The notes beneath the pieces are model-generated. The model was not told the DNA's origin, did not search any database, and was given only the letters and a program-made list of their open reading frames with translations. From positions 7,254,001 through 7,318,000 of the forward strand of contig NZ_CP075896.1 of assembly GCF_018604545.1 (NCBI RefSeq): a stretch of 64,000 nt of DNA, read 5' to 3'. This document shows, piece after piece, positions 25,221 through 34,545 of this stretch (its first letter is position 1; the number at the start of each line of letters is the position of its first letter). Made by a program: the position numbers and the translations under genes. Origin of the DNA: Streptomyces koelreuteriae. Its GTDB lineage: Bacteria > Actinomycetota > Actinomycetes > Streptomycetales > Streptomycetaceae.

Positions 25221-27710
25221 ATGACCGACTCCGTCTCCCGTTTCCCCCGGCGGTCCGCCCTTCGTCTGCTCGGCGGGGCGGTCGCCGTGGTCGCGGCGGC
25301 CACCGGCGGGTTCGCCCCGGCTTCCCGTGCGCACGCGCGGGAGGGACGCGGCCGGAGCGCCGACGCCCGGGTCGAGGAGCTGCTCGCCCGGCTCACCCTC
25401 GACGAGAAGATCTCCCTGCTGCACGGCGCCACCGACCCGCGCCCGCTCGGCCAGGCGGGCTACGTCCCCGGAGTGGCACGGCTCGGCATCCCGCCCCTGC
25501 GTCTCGCCGACGGCCCGGCCGGTGTCCGTGTCACCCGGCACGCCACCGCCCTGCCCGCCCCCGTCCTGCTGGCCTCCGCCTTCGACCCCGACCTGGCCAG
25601 GCGCTACGGCCAGGTCATCGGACGGGAGGGGCGTGCCCTCGGCCAGGACGTGCTGCTGTCCCCGATGGTCAACCTCATCCGCACCCCGTACGCGGGCCGC
25701 AATTTCGAGACCTTCAGCGAGGACCCGCTGCTCTCCGCGCATCTGGTCGCCGCCGAGATCGAGGGCATCCAGGGTGAGGGACTCATCGCGACCGTCAAGC
25801 ACTTCGCGCTCAACAACCAGGAGCGCGACCGCACCTCGGTGGATGTGCGCGTCGACGAACGGACCCTGCACGAGACCGAGCTGCGCGGCTTCGAAGCGGC
25901 CGTCAAGGCCGGCACGGGCGCGGTGATGGGCGCGTACAACAAGGTCAACGGCACCTTCGCCTGCGAGAACGAGGAGCTGCTCACCGGCGTCCTGCGCGAG
26001 CGGTGGGGATTCACCGGCTGGGTGATGACCGACTGGTCCGCCGCGCACAGCACCCGCGAGGCCCTCATGGCGGGCCTCGACATGGAGATGCCCGACGGCA
26101 CCCACTTCGGCACGCCGCTCACCTCGGCCGTGCGCGACGGCGGCGTGCCCGAACGCCACGTCGACCGGGCCGTACGCCGCGTCCTGACCGTCATGGACCG
26201 TTTCGGACTGCTCGGCGACACCGTCCCGCGCCGCCCCGACCGCGACGCGAAGGCGGGCGCGGCCGTCGCACGCGAGGTCGCCGAGGCGGGCGCCACCCTG
26301 CTGCGCAACGCCCACGGCACCCTGCCCCTGACCGCCGGCGGGAGCATCGCGGTGATCGGGCCGACCGGCGCCCGGCCCCTGGTCAGCGGCGGCGGCAGCG
26401 CCCATGTCGTGCCCGAGCACGCCGACAGCCCCCTCGACGGCATCCGGACGCGCGCCGCACGGGTGACCTACGCCCTCGGCGAGGACGCCTTCGGCAAGCC
26501 CCTCCCGCCCAGCGCGCTCGACCCCGCCTTCGACACCGAGGGCCGGCGCGTCGACGCCGGCCGCACCTGGACGTACGACGGCACCCTCACGGTGACCGAA
26601 GCCGAGGCCGGAGACGACTGGACGTTCGTCCTCCACTACTCCGGCACGCCCCCGCTCCGCCCGAAGGTCCTCCTCGACGGAGAGGAACTGTTCCCCCTGG
26701 TGCCCGGCTGGGACGAGTACTTCATGGGCGGCCTGCTCACCCACGCGGCCGACGGCCTGTCCGTCCGCCGCAGGACCCTGAAACCGGCCAAGGGAACGCA
26801 CCGGCTGAAGATCACCGCACCGGGCGGAGACACCGGCCAGCTGTTCCGGCTGCGCCGCGTCACCGCCGCGACCCGGGCCGAGGATGTCGCGGAGGCCGTA
26901 CGAGCCGCCCGCTCCGCCCGGGACGTCGTCCTGTTCGCCTACGAGGACGCCATCGAGGGCCAGGACCGTACGACCATCGCCCTGCCCGGCAACCAGGAAC
27001 GGCTCATCGAGGCCGTGACGGCGGCCAACCCGCGCACCACCGTCGTCCTCAACACCTCCTCCGCCACGTCGATGCCGTGGCTGGAACGCACCGGCGCCGT
27101 GCTCCAGATGTACTACCCGGGCCAGGAAGGCGCGGCCGCCACCGCCGCCGTCCTCTTCGGGGAGCGCGATCCCGGCGGCCGCCTCACCCAGAGCTTCCCC
27201 GCCGACGACGACCACCATCCCGTCGCCGGGGACCCCCGCCGCTACCCCGGCGTGAACGGCACCGAGCACTACACGGAGGGCGTCCACGTCGGCCACCGCT
27301 GGTACGACGCCGAGGACGTGGCGCCGCTGTTCCCCTTCGGCCACGGACTGTCGTACACGACCTTCGCCTACACGGATCCGGACGCGCGCTGGACCGCCGA
27401 CGGACTCGATGTCGCCTTCACCGTCCGCAACACCGGCCCGCGTGACGGTGTCGCCGTGCCGCAGGTGTATGCGGGACCGGCCCCGGACCTCCGGCTCGAC
27501 CAGCCGGTCCGCGTCCTGGCCGGGTACCGCAGGCTCTCCCTGCGGGCGGGGGAAAAGCGGCGCGTGACCGTACGCGTCGAGCCGCGCGCCCTCTCCTCCT
27601 GGGACCCGAAGATGCACGACTGGGTGCTCGGCACCGGCCGGCGCATCCTCTGGATCGGGGCGTCGTCACGGGATCGGCGGCTGCGCACGAGCGTACGGGT
27701 GGGCGGCTGA
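25221..27710 (+). CDS. Secreted glycoside hydrolase family 3 beta-glucosidase
   Basis: This is an 829-residue enzyme starting at ATG 25221. A twin-arginine signal (FPRRSALRLLGG, then a hydrophobic stretch ending AHA) should export it folded. The GH3 N-terminal barrel follows, with KHFALNNQERDR and the nucleophile Asp in GWVMTDWSAAHS near residue 272. A PA14-like insert occupies ~440-550. The second alpha/beta domain and a fibronectin-III-like C-terminal domain follow. It should release glucose or related sugars from beta-glycosides outside the cell. A ribosome site is not obvious. It lies downstream of the lectin chimera. Confidence 0.9.
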   Translation: MTDSVSRFPRRSALRLLGGAVAVVAAATGGFAPASRAHAREGRGRSADARVEELLARLTLDEKISLLHGATDPRPLGQAGYVPGVARLGIPPLRLADGPAGVRVTRHATALPAPVLLASAFDPDLARRYGQVIGREGRALGQDVLLSPMVNLIRTPYAGRNFETFSEDPLLSAHLVAAEIEGIQGEGLIATVKHFALNNQERDRTSVDVRVDERTLHETELRGFEAAVKAGTGAVMGAYNKVNGTFACENEELLTGVLRERWGFTGWVMTDWSAAHSTREALMAGLDMEMPDGTHFGTPLTSAVRDGGVPERHVDRAVRRVLTVMDRFGLLGDTVPRRPDRDAKAGAAVAREVAEAGATLLRNAHGTLPLTAGGSIAVIGPTGARPLVSGGGSAHVVPEHADSPLDGIRTRAARVTYALGEDAFGKPLPPSALDPAFDTEGRRVDAGRTWTYDGTLTVTEAEAGDDWTFVLHYSGTPPLRPKVLLDGEELFPLVPGWDEYFMGGLLTHAADGLSVRRRTLKPAKGTHRLKITAPGGDTGQLFRLRRVTAATRAEDVAEAVRAARSARDVVLFAYEDAIEGQDRTTIALPGNQERLIEAVTAANPRTTVVLNTSSATSMPWLERTGAVLQMYYPGQEGAAATAAVLFGERDPGGRLTQSFPADDDHHPVAGDPRRYPGVNGTEHYTEGVHVGHRWYDAEDVAPLFPFGHGLSYTTFAYTDPDARWTADGLDVAFTVRNTGPRDGVAVPQVYAGPAPDLRLDQPVRVLAGYRRLSLRAGEKRRVTVRVEPRALSSWDPKMHDWVLGTGRRILWIGASSRDRRLRTSVRVGG

Positions 27711-27823
27711 AACACGACGGGTGCCGAACGGCCCCCGCCGCATGGCCGACGGGCGCCTGGCATCGAACCGGAACAAACTGGTACTCCTCCTGAGGCCGTC
27801 GCAGAAACCCCAGGGAGTCACTC

Positions 27824-30211
27824 ATGCCCGAGGCCCCGCGCCAGGACAGCAGGACCGCACCGACCGACGAGGAGCTGCGCAGGCTGGACGCCCACTGGCG
27901 GGCCGCCAACTACCTGGCGGCCGGTCAGATCTATCTGCTGGCGAACCCCCTGCTCACCGAGCCGCTCAAGCCCGAGCACATCAAGCCGCGACTGCTGGGG
28001 CACTGGGGCACCTCACCCGGGCTCAACCTCGTCCACACCCACCTCAACCGCGTGATCAAGAACCGTGAGCTGGACGCCCTGTGCGTCTGGGGTCCGGGCC
28101 ACGGCGGGCCCTCGGTCCTGGCCAACTCCTGGCTGGAGGGCAGCTACACCGAGAAGTACCCGGACGCGACCCGGGACGCGCCGGGCATGGAGCTGCTGAT
28201 GCGGCAGTTCTCGTTCCCCGGCGGCGTGCCCAGCCATGTCGCCCCGGAGGTCCCCGGCTCGATCCACGAGGGCGGCGAACTCGGCTACTCCCTCGCCCAC
28301 GCCTACGGCGCCGCCCTCGACAACCCGGGCCTGCTGGTCGCCTGCGTGATCGGCGACGGCGAGGCGGAGACCGGCCCGCTCGCCGGGTCCTGGCACGCCA
28401 ACAAGTTCCTCGACCCCGTCCACGACGGCGCCGTCCTGCCGGTCCTCCACCTCAACGGCTACAAGATCGCCAACCCGACCGTGCTCTCCCGCCTCCCGGA
28501 GGAGGAACTCGACTCGCTCCTGCGCGGCTACGGCCACGAGCCCATCCATGTCGGCGGCGACGACCCGGCCGCCGTCCACCGTGCGATGGCCCACGCCCTG
28601 GACACCGCCCTCGACCGCATCGCCGACGCACAGCGCGCCGCCCGCGAGGAGGGCGCGACCGAACGCCCGCGGTGGCCGGTGATCGTGCTGCGCACCCCGA
28701 AGGGCTGGACCGGCCCGGCCGAGGTCGACGGCGAGCCGGTCGAGGGCACCTGGCGCTCCCACCAGGTCCCGTTGTCCGGCGTCCGCGACAACCCGGAACA
28801 CCTGCGGCAGCTGGAGGACTGGCTGCGCTCGTACCGGCCCGAGGAACTGTTCGACGCCGACGGCCGCCCGGTCGCGGACGTCCTCGACTGCGTCCCCGAG
28901 GGCACCCGGCGGCTCGGCGCCACCCCGCACGCCAACGGCGGACTGCTGCTCCGCGATCTGCCGGTCCCGTCCCTGGACGACTTCGCCGTCCCGGTCGACA
29001 AGCCCGGCACGACCACGCACGAGCCCACCCGGGTCCTGGGCGACCTCCTCGCCCGGATCATGCGGGACACCGCCGACCGCCGCGACTTCCGCCTGGTCGG
29101 CCCGGACGAGACCGCCTCCAACCGGCTCCAGGCCGTCTTCGAGGCCAGCGGCAAGGCCTGGCAGGCCGGGACGCTGCCCGTCGACGAGGACCTCGACCGG
29201 CACGGCCGGGTGATGGAGATCCTCTCCGAACACCTCTGCCAGGGCTGGCTGGAGGGCTATCTGCTCACCGGCCGGCACGGGCTGTTCTCCTGCTACGAGG
29301 CGTTCGTGCACATCGTCGACTCGATGGTCAACCAGCACATCAAATGGCTGCGCACCTCCCGGCGACTGCCGTGGCGCGCCCCCATCGCCTCCCTCAACTA
29401 CCTGCTGACCTCACATGTGTGGCGGCAGGACCACAACGGCTTCTCCCACCAGGACCCCGGCTTCGTCGACCACATCCTCAACAAGAGCCCCGAGGCCGTC
29501 CGGGTCTACCTCCCGCCGGACGCCAACACCCTGCTGTCCGTCGCGGACCACGTCCTGCGCAGCCGCGACTACGTCAATGTCGTCGTGGCCGGCAAGCAGC
29601 CCTGCTTCGACTGGCTGTCCATGGACGAGGCCCGGGTCCACTGCGCCCGCGGCGCCGGCGCCTGGGAATGGGCGGGCACCGAGGACGGCTCCCGGGAACC
29701 CGACGTGGTGCTGGCGTGTGCCGGTGACGTCCCCACCCAGGAGGTCCTGGCCGCCGCGCACCTGCTCCGCCGGCACCTGCCCGACCTGGCGGTCCGCGTG
29801 GTGAACGTCGTCGACCTGGCCCGGCTGCTGCCCCGCGAGGAGCATCCGCACGGCATGAGCGACTTCGAGTACGACGGTCTCTTCACCACCGACAAGCCGG
29901 TGATCTTCGCGTACCACGGCTATCCGTGGCTGATCCACCGCCTCGCCTACCGCCGCGCCGGGCATCCGCAGCTGCACGTGCGCGGCTACAAGGAGTCCGG
30001 CACCACGACCACGCCCTTCGACATGGTCGTCCGCAACGACCTGGACCGCTACCGCCTGGTGATGGATGTCATCGACCGCGTCCCGGGCCTCGCGGTGCGC
30101 GCCACGGCCGTACGCCAGCGCATGGCCGACGCCCGTACCCGCCATCACGACTGGATCCGCGAGCACGGCACCGACCTGCCGGAAGTCGCCGAGTGGACGT
30201 GGAACGCGTGA
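27824..30211 (+). CDS. xfp: Xylulose-5-phosphate/fructose-6-phosphate phosphoketolase
   Basis: This thiamine-diphosphate enzyme splits xylulose-5-P (and often fructose-6-P) with phosphate into acetyl-phosphate and an aldose phosphate. The 795-residue length is normal. Seen motifs are WGTSPGLN, GPGHGGPS, the thiamine-diphosphate site GDGEAETGPLAGSWHANKFL, and YHGYPWLIHRL in the C-terminal domain. A GGGAG site precedes the ATG. It lies 113 bases after the beta-glucosidase on the same strand. The link to sugar use is attractive, but co-transcription is unproven. Confidence 0.95.
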   Translation: MPEAPRQDSRTAPTDEELRRLDAHWRAANYLAAGQIYLLANPLLTEPLKPEHIKPRLLGHWGTSPGLNLVHTHLNRVIKNRELDALCVWGPGHGGPSVLANSWLEGSYTEKYPDATRDAPGMELLMRQFSFPGGVPSHVAPEVPGSIHEGGELGYSLAHAYGAALDNPGLLVACVIGDGEAETGPLAGSWHANKFLDPVHDGAVLPVLHLNGYKIANPTVLSRLPEEELDSLLRGYGHEPIHVGGDDPAAVHRAMAHALDTALDRIADAQRAAREEGATERPRWPVIVLRTPKGWTGPAEVDGEPVEGTWRSHQVPLSGVRDNPEHLRQLEDWLRSYRPEELFDADGRPVADVLDCVPEGTRRLGATPHANGGLLLRDLPVPSLDDFAVPVDKPGTTTHEPTRVLGDLLARIMRDTADRRDFRLVGPDETASNRLQAVFEASGKAWQAGTLPVDEDLDRHGRVMEILSEHLCQGWLEGYLLTGRHGLFSCYEAFVHIVDSMVNQHIKWLRTSRRLPWRAPIASLNYLLTSHVWRQDHNGFSHQDPGFVDHILNKSPEAVRVYLPPDANTLLSVADHVLRSRDYVNVVVAGKQPCFDWLSMDEARVHCARGAGAWEWAGTEDGSREPDVVLACAGDVPTQEVLAAAHLLRRHLPDLAVRVVNVVDLARLLPREEHPHGMSDFEYDGLFTTDKPVIFAYHGYPWLIHRLAYRRAGHPQLHVRGYKESGTTTTPFDMVVRNDLDRYRLVMDVIDRVPGLAVRATAVRQRMADARTRHHDWIREHGTDLPEVAEWTWNA

Positions 30212-30282
30212 GTCGCGGGGCACGTCCTGCAACCCGGTAGGCTTCCCGTGCCCGCAGGGAAGCTCAGGGAAAGGAACCCGCG

Positions 30283-30909
30283 TTGCACGTCCAGGAGTGG
30301 CTCGAAACCGTACCCGCCGTCGCCGTATACGCACTGGTGGGAGTGGTCATCGGCCTGGAAAGCCTGGGCATCCCGCTGCCGGGCGAGATCATCCTGGTCT
30401 CCTCCGCGCTGCTCGCCTCCCAGCACGGCGACATCGACCCCGTCGTCCTCGGCGCCTGCGCCACGGCCGGCGCGATCATCGGCGACTCGATCGGTTACGC
30501 CATCGGCCGCAAGGGCGGTCGGCCCCTGCTGGCCTGGCTGGGCAAGAAGTTCCCCCGGCACTTCAGCGAGGGCCACATCGCCACCGCCGAGCGCTCCTTC
30601 GAGAAGTGGGGCATGTGGGCGGTCTTCTTCGGCCGCTTCGTCGCCCTCCTGCGCATCTTCGCGGGCCCGCTGGCCGGTGTGCTCCGGATGCCGTACTGGA
30701 AGTTCCTCATCGCCAACGTCCTCGGCGGCATCGTCTGGGCCGGCGGCACGACGGCCGTCATCTACTACGTGGGCATCGTCGCCGAGTCCTGGCTGAAGCG
30801 CTTCTCGTGGCTGGGCCTGGTGGCGGCGGTCCTGGTCGGTGTCACGTCCATGCTGGTGCTCAAGCGCAAGGCGAAGAAGGCAGCACCGGCAGTCGCCGCC
30901 GGGGAGTAG
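30283..30909 (+). CDS. DedA-family membrane protein
   Basis: The product has 208 residues and starts at TTG 30283, supported by GGAAAGGA seven bases upstream. The family signature is visible as GLESLGIPLPGEIIL near residue 25 and FGRFVALLRIFAGPLAG near residue 117, where the conserved Arg residues act. GRKGGRP lies between. About four to five membrane segments are present, with a basic KRKAKKA tail. DedA proteins flip phospholipids or undecaprenyl phosphate using ion gradients; the lipid here is unknown. Confidence 0.9.
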   Translation: MHVQEWLETVPAVAVYALVGVVIGLESLGIPLPGEIILVSSALLASQHGDIDPVVLGACATAGAIIGDSIGYAIGRKGGRPLLAWLGKKFPRHFSEGHIATAERSFEKWGMWAVFFGRFVALLRIFAGPLAGVLRMPYWKFLIANVLGGIVWAGGTTAVIYYVGIVAESWLKRFSWLGLVAAVLVGVTSMLVLKRKAKKAAPAVAAGE

Positions 30910-30915
30910 CGCGCT

Positions 30916-30961
30916 CGGGGACGCGGGGAACTGCGCGACAAGCCACCACGGCCCCGCACCC
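30916..30961 (-). repeat. Dispersed intergenic repeat, copy B (short variant)
   Basis: On the minus strand it reads TGGCTTGTCGCGCAGTTCCC and then CGCGTCCCC. It fills the gap between the convergent DedA and gamma-carbonic-anhydrase genes. Confidence 0.75.
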
Positions 30962-30971
30962 GCCGCGCGAC

Positions 30972-31499
30972 CTACGCGTGCACCTCGCGGTGCGCCTTCG
31001 CCAGCTCGGCGTACATCGTGCCGTTGAGGGTGACCCCCTGCCGCTCCTCCTCGGACAGCTCCCGGCGGACCTTCGCGGGGACGCCCGCCACCAGGGACCC
31101 GGGCGGCACGACCATCCCCTGCGGCACCAAGGCCTGCGCGGCGACGAGGGACCCGGCGCCGATCACGGCCCCGTTCAGCACGGTCGCGCCCATGCCGATC
31201 AGACAGTCGTCCTCGACGGTCGCCCCGTGCACCACGGCGTTGTGCCCGATGGACACCCGCTCACCCACCGTCACGGGAAACCCCGGGTCGGCGTGGAGCG
31301 TGCAGTTGTCCTGGACATTGCTGCTGGCGCCGACCGAGATCGACTCGACGTCGCCCCGCACCACGGCCCCGTACCAGACACTCGCCCCGGCACCCAGCGT
31401 CACGCCGCCGATCACCGAGGCCGTCGGCGCCACGAACGCCTCCGGATCGACCTGCGGCTCCCTGCCGCCGATCCCCGTGATCATCGCCCGCTGCGCCAT
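30972..31499 (-). CDS. Gamma-carbonic-anhydrase-like hexapeptide protein
   Basis: This 175-residue left-handed beta-helix protein is built from hexapeptide turns (VIGGVTLGAGASVWYG and following). The three zinc-ligand histidines of gamma-carbonic anhydrases are present: one in DNCTLHAD and two in SIGHNAVVHGA. It should trimerise. Activity as a carbonic anhydrase is possible, but many such proteins (YrdA/PaaY type) have other or unknown roles. ATG 31499 follows a GGAGG site. It is divergent from another beta-helix protein. Confidence 0.85.
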   Translation of the reverse strand: MAQRAMITGIGGREPQVDPEAFVAPTASVIGGVTLGAGASVWYGAVVRGDVESISVGASSNVQDNCTLHADPGFPVTVGERVSIGHNAVVHGATVEDDCLIGMGATVLNGAVIGAGSLVAAQALVPQGMVVPPGSLVAGVPAKVRRELSEEERQGVTLNGTMYAELAKAHREVHA

Positions 31500-31611
31500 G
31501 TCCGCCTCCAGAAACGTCGTAGACAACGCGCAAACCGTACGACACCCGGTGGGGCGAAGATCACAGGCCTCCGACACCGCGAGGTGAGCTACCGCTGAGT
31601 ACGGTGACCTC

Positions 31612-32409
31612 GTGCCGAAGCGCAAGAACACGTTCTCATCCTGGCGGCGGGGCCTAGTGCAGCGCGCCGTCCACGCGGGCTGGGCCTGGGCGCAGCGCAC
31701 GGGCTCCGTGACGGCCGAGCACCCCGGGCGCTACCGCTTCGGCGCGATGGGAACCAGTACCAGACTCGCCTTCCCGCTCGGCACCGTCTTCGGCGAGCCC
31801 TGGATCCACCTCGGCTCCCACTGCATCATCGGCGAGCAGGTCACCCTCACGGCGGGCCTGATGCCGGACCTCGATCTCGGCCCCGACCCGATCCTGCGCC
31901 TCGGTGACGGCGTCGTCCTGGGCCGCGGCAGCCATGTCATCGCGGACACGACGGTGACCATCGGCAGCGACTGCTACTTCGGCCCGTACGTCTACGTCAC
32001 GTCCACGAACCACTCCTACGACGATCCGCACGAGCCCATCGGCAAGCAGTGGCCGCGGATGGAACCGGTGGAGATCGGGCCCGGCTGCTGGATCGGCACG
32101 GGCGCGGTGATCCTGCCGGGCGCCCGGATCGGGCGGAACGTGGTCGTGGCCGCGGGCGCGGTGGTGCGGGGCACGGTGCCCGACCATGCCGTGGTGGCGG
32201 GCGCGCCGGCCCGTGTCGTACGGCGCTGGACCCCCGCCGACGGCTGGCAGCCGCCGCTGCGCACCCCGCCGCCGGTACCGATACCGGAGGGCGTCACGCC
32301 CGAGCAGTTGCGGGCGCTCTCCGACCTGGACGAGGAGACGGTGGCCCGGCTGGCCGAACTGGACGAGGACGCGGCGACCGGTCTCGCGGAGCTGGAACCG
32401 GGGTCCTGA
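31612..32409 (+). CDS. Hexapeptide-repeat acyltransferase
   Basis: This protein of 265 residues starts at GTG 31612. A basic N-terminus leads into a left-handed beta-helix. The catalytic-type His appears in VYVTSTNHSYDDP, and the closing coil is GTGAVILPGARIGRNVVVAAG, followed by VPDHAVVAGAPARVV, as in maltose/galactoside O-acetyltransferases. An acidic leucine-rich helical tail follows. It probably acetylates a sugar or surface glycan. The acceptor is unknown. Confidence 0.85.
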   Translation: MPKRKNTFSSWRRGLVQRAVHAGWAWAQRTGSVTAEHPGRYRFGAMGTSTRLAFPLGTVFGEPWIHLGSHCIIGEQVTLTAGLMPDLDLGPDPILRLGDGVVLGRGSHVIADTTVTIGSDCYFGPYVYVTSTNHSYDDPHEPIGKQWPRMEPVEIGPGCWIGTGAVILPGARIGRNVVVAAGAVVRGTVPDHAVVAGAPARVVRRWTPADGWQPPLRTPPPVPIPEGVTPEQLRALSDLDEETVARLAELDEDAATGLAELEPGS

Positions 32410-32411
32410 CC

Positions 32412-33269
32412 TCAGCCCGACGCCAGGAGGACGGTCCCCACCAGGGCCAGTCCCGCACCGGCGGCCTGGATCGCCCGCAACCGTTCCCGGAGGAGTCCCC
32501 GCGCGGCCACGGCGGTCACCACCGGGTAGAGGGAGGCCAGTACGGCCGCGACGGTGACCGGGCCGTGCTGCGCCGCGATCGAGTAGGTGCCGTTCGCGGC
32601 GACGTCCGCGAGGCCGACGAAGGCGAGCGCGGGCAGCGAGCGCCAGGGGAAGCCGTCCGCCGGGAGCGCCGGCGATCCGCGTCGCACCGACACCAGCAGC
32701 GCGATTCCTCCGGCGGTCACGTTGGTCACCCGCTGCACGAACAGCGCGAGGAAGAGCCCGGTGAGCGTGGTCGACGCCTCCGCGATCAGCGCCATCACCG
32801 CGCCGAAACCGAACGCCGCGAGCAGGGTCAGGGCGATCGCCTGGCGCTGCACGGGCGCGCCGCGGAACTGGGGGCCGCCGGCCAGACAGACACCGGCGAC
32901 GGCCACCAGGATGCCGACGAACTGCAGCAGGCCGGGGCGCTCGCCCAGCACCAGGCCGACGCCGACCGGCACGGCCACGCCGATCGAACCCAGCGGTGAG
33001 ACCACGCCCATCGGGCCCAGCGCCAGCGCCTTGTAGAAGGCGAGCATCGCCACCGGCCCGACGAGTCCGGCCGCCACGGCGAACCAGAGCTGCGGCCCCG
33101 CCTCGCTCCAGCCGCCGGTCGCCACCACGAGCGCGCCGAGCACGACCACCGCGATCGACTGCGAGACCACGACCACCGTCAGCGCGGGCGTGCGCCGGGT
33201 CAGCAGCCCGCCGCCGAAGTCGGCCAGCCCCCACAGCAGGCTGGTGGCCAGGGCGAAGAGCGCTGTCAT
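32412..33269 (-). CDS. EamA/DMT-family transporter
   Basis: This is a 285-residue protein with ten hydrophobic segments in two five-helix EamA repeats. Typical endings are LGERPGLLQFVGILVAVAGV in the first and LRERLRAIQAAGAGLALVG in the second. Such proteins export amino acids or other metabolites. It is divergent from an XRE-cupin regulator, with palindromes in the gap, so that regulator probably controls it. Confidence 0.88.
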   Translation of the reverse strand: MTALFALATSLLWGLADFGGGLLTRRTPALTVVVVSQSIAVVVLGALVVATGGWSEAGPQLWFAVAAGLVGPVAMLAFYKALALGPMGVVSPLGSIGVAVPVGVGLVLGERPGLLQFVGILVAVAGVCLAGGPQFRGAPVQRQAIALTLLAAFGFGAVMALIAEASTTLTGLFLALFVQRVTNVTAGGIALLVSVRRGSPALPADGFPWRSLPALAFVGLADVAANGTYSIAAQHGPVTVAAVLASLYPVVTAVAARGLLRERLRAIQAAGAGLALVGTVLLASG

Positions 33270-33285
33270 GGTCCGGAAGCCTCGC

Positions 33286-33313
33286 AGTACAGTTCAGTGA
33301 ACGATCAGGTCAA
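33286..33313 (-). promoter_or_regulatory. Putative EamA promoter with operator in the spacer
   Basis: On the minus strand TTGACC (33313-33308) is followed 16 bases later by TGTACT (33291-33286). The spacer contains the perfect inverted repeat GTTCA-G-TGAAC (33292-33302), a likely repressor site. Confidence 0.45.
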
Positions 33314-33326
33314 CCACCCACACCAT

Positions 33327-33344
33327 AGTGCAATCGGCTGCACT
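33327..33344. promoter_or_regulatory. Inverted repeat AGTGCA-N6-TGCACT
   Basis: Perfect six-base arms flank a six-base centre, 27 bases before the XRE-cupin start codon. The position suggests autoregulation. Confidence 0.5.
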
Positions 33345-33370
33345 GTGTCATACAAAATATTGGACGGAAT

Positions 33371-33943
33371 GTGTCGGACCTCGAGCTGCTGACCCAGTCC
33401 CTGGCGCGCAGCGTCAAGCACTGGCGCGCGGTGCGCGGCTTCACCCTGGACGTGCTCGCCGCCCGGGCGGGCGTCAGCCGCGGCATGCTCATCCAGATCG
33501 AGCAGGCCCGCACCAACCCCAGCCTCGGCACCGTCGTCAAGATCGGCGACGCGCTCGGCGTCAGCATCACCACTCTGCTCGACCACGAGAAGGGCCCGAA
33601 CGTCCACGTCGTCCCCGCCGAGCAGACCGTACGGCTGTGGCACACCGACGCCGGCAGCTACAACCGGCTGCTCGCGGGCACCGAGGCGCCCGGCCCGCTG
33701 GAGATGTGGGACTGGCTGCTCATGCCCGGCGAGAGCAGCCCCTCGGACCCGCACCCCGCCGGCACCACCGAACTCCTCCATGTCACGGCGGGGGAGCTGA
33801 CCCTCACCGCCGACGGCGTGGAGTACCGCGTGCCCGCGGGCTCGAGCGTCCACTTCGAGGCCAACGTCCCGCACACGTACGGCAACACCGGCGACGTACC
33901 GATGCAGATGGTCATGGCCGTCTCGGTGCCGCCCGTGTCCTGA
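33371..33943 (+). CDS. XRE-cupin transcriptional regulator
   Basis: This 190-residue regulator starts at GTG 33371. An XRE helix-turn-helix spans ~residues 17-65 (FTLDVLAARAGVSRGMLIQIE, split by the turn at AGVS). A C-terminal cupin barrel follows, with HPAGTTELLHVTAGELTL and VPAGSSVHFEANVPHTY. The cupin probably binds a metabolite. This class often controls amino-acid or polyamine genes. The divergent EamA exporter is the likely target. Confidence 0.88.
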   Translation: MSDLELLTQSLARSVKHWRAVRGFTLDVLAARAGVSRGMLIQIEQARTNPSLGTVVKIGDALGVSITTLLDHEKGPNVHVVPAEQTVRLWHTDAGSYNRLLAGTEAPGPLEMWDWLLMPGESSPSDPHPAGTTELLHVTAGELTLTADGVEYRVPAGSSVHFEANVPHTYGNTGDVPMQMVMAVSVPPVS

Positions 33944-33986
33944 GACGCCCGGCCCCGAGGCCGTCCGCTGTTGTTAGCGTGCGGTC

Positions 33987-34544
33987 ATGCGCGCACCCAT
34001 CGGACACTTCGACGACGCCCGTCCGGCCCCCTCCTGCCTCGACGAACTCACCGGCCCGGTCTCCGACGCCGTACGCCACTGGCCGGGCAGTGTCCCCGCC
34101 GACCAGATCCTCTACGTCGACACCGACCCGGAGTGGGCCGACACCGCCGTCTTCGTGGAGCACTACGGCCGGGACCTGCTGGAGCGGTCCGCGAACTGTG
34201 TGGTGGTGGCGGGCAAGCGCGCCGGCGAGACCACGCTCGCCGCGTGCGTCGTGCTCTCCACGACCCGGGTCGACGTGAACGGCGTCGTGCGCCGTCAACT
34301 GGGTGCCCGGAAGGCCTCGTTCGCCAGCATGGACACGGCGACCGGCGAGACCGGCATGGAGTACGGCGGCATCACCCCGCTCGGACTGCCGGAGGCCTGG
34401 CCCGTGCTGGTGGACGCGGCCGTCGTCGACCTGCCGTACGTGCTGGTCGGCAGCGGCCGTCGGCGCGGCAAGCTGCTGGTCCCGGGCAAGGCGTTCGCGG
34501 AACTGCCGGGAGCCGTGGTGCTGGAGGGGCTCGGAGTCTCCTGA
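33987..34544 (+). CDS. YbaK/EbsC-family aminoacyl-tRNA deacylase-like protein
   Basis: This is a 185-residue protein with the YbaK core: LGARKASFASMDTATGETG holds the catalytic Lys, and YGGITPLGLP is the substrate loop. Such domains hydrolyse mischarged aminoacyl-tRNAs (Cys-tRNA-Pro or Ala-tRNA-Pro). The Streptomyces members are divergent, so the exact specificity is uncertain. It lies 43 bases after the XRE-cupin gene. The stop abuts the convergent CDF gene. Confidence 0.8.
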   Translation: MRAPIGHFDDARPAPSCLDELTGPVSDAVRHWPGSVPADQILYVDTDPEWADTAVFVEHYGRDLLERSANCVVVAGKRAGETTLAACVVLSTTRVDVNGVVRRQLGARKASFASMDTATGETGMEYGGITPLGLPEAWPVLVDAAVVDLPYVLVGSGRRRGKLLVPGKAFAELPGAVVLEGLGVS

Positions 34545-34545
34545 G

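Noticed and set aside
24699..27617. A 972-codon minus-strand open frame opposite the GH3 gene
   Set aside because: It is antisense to a complete beta-glucosidase; its composition is what high third-position GC produces on the opposite strand.
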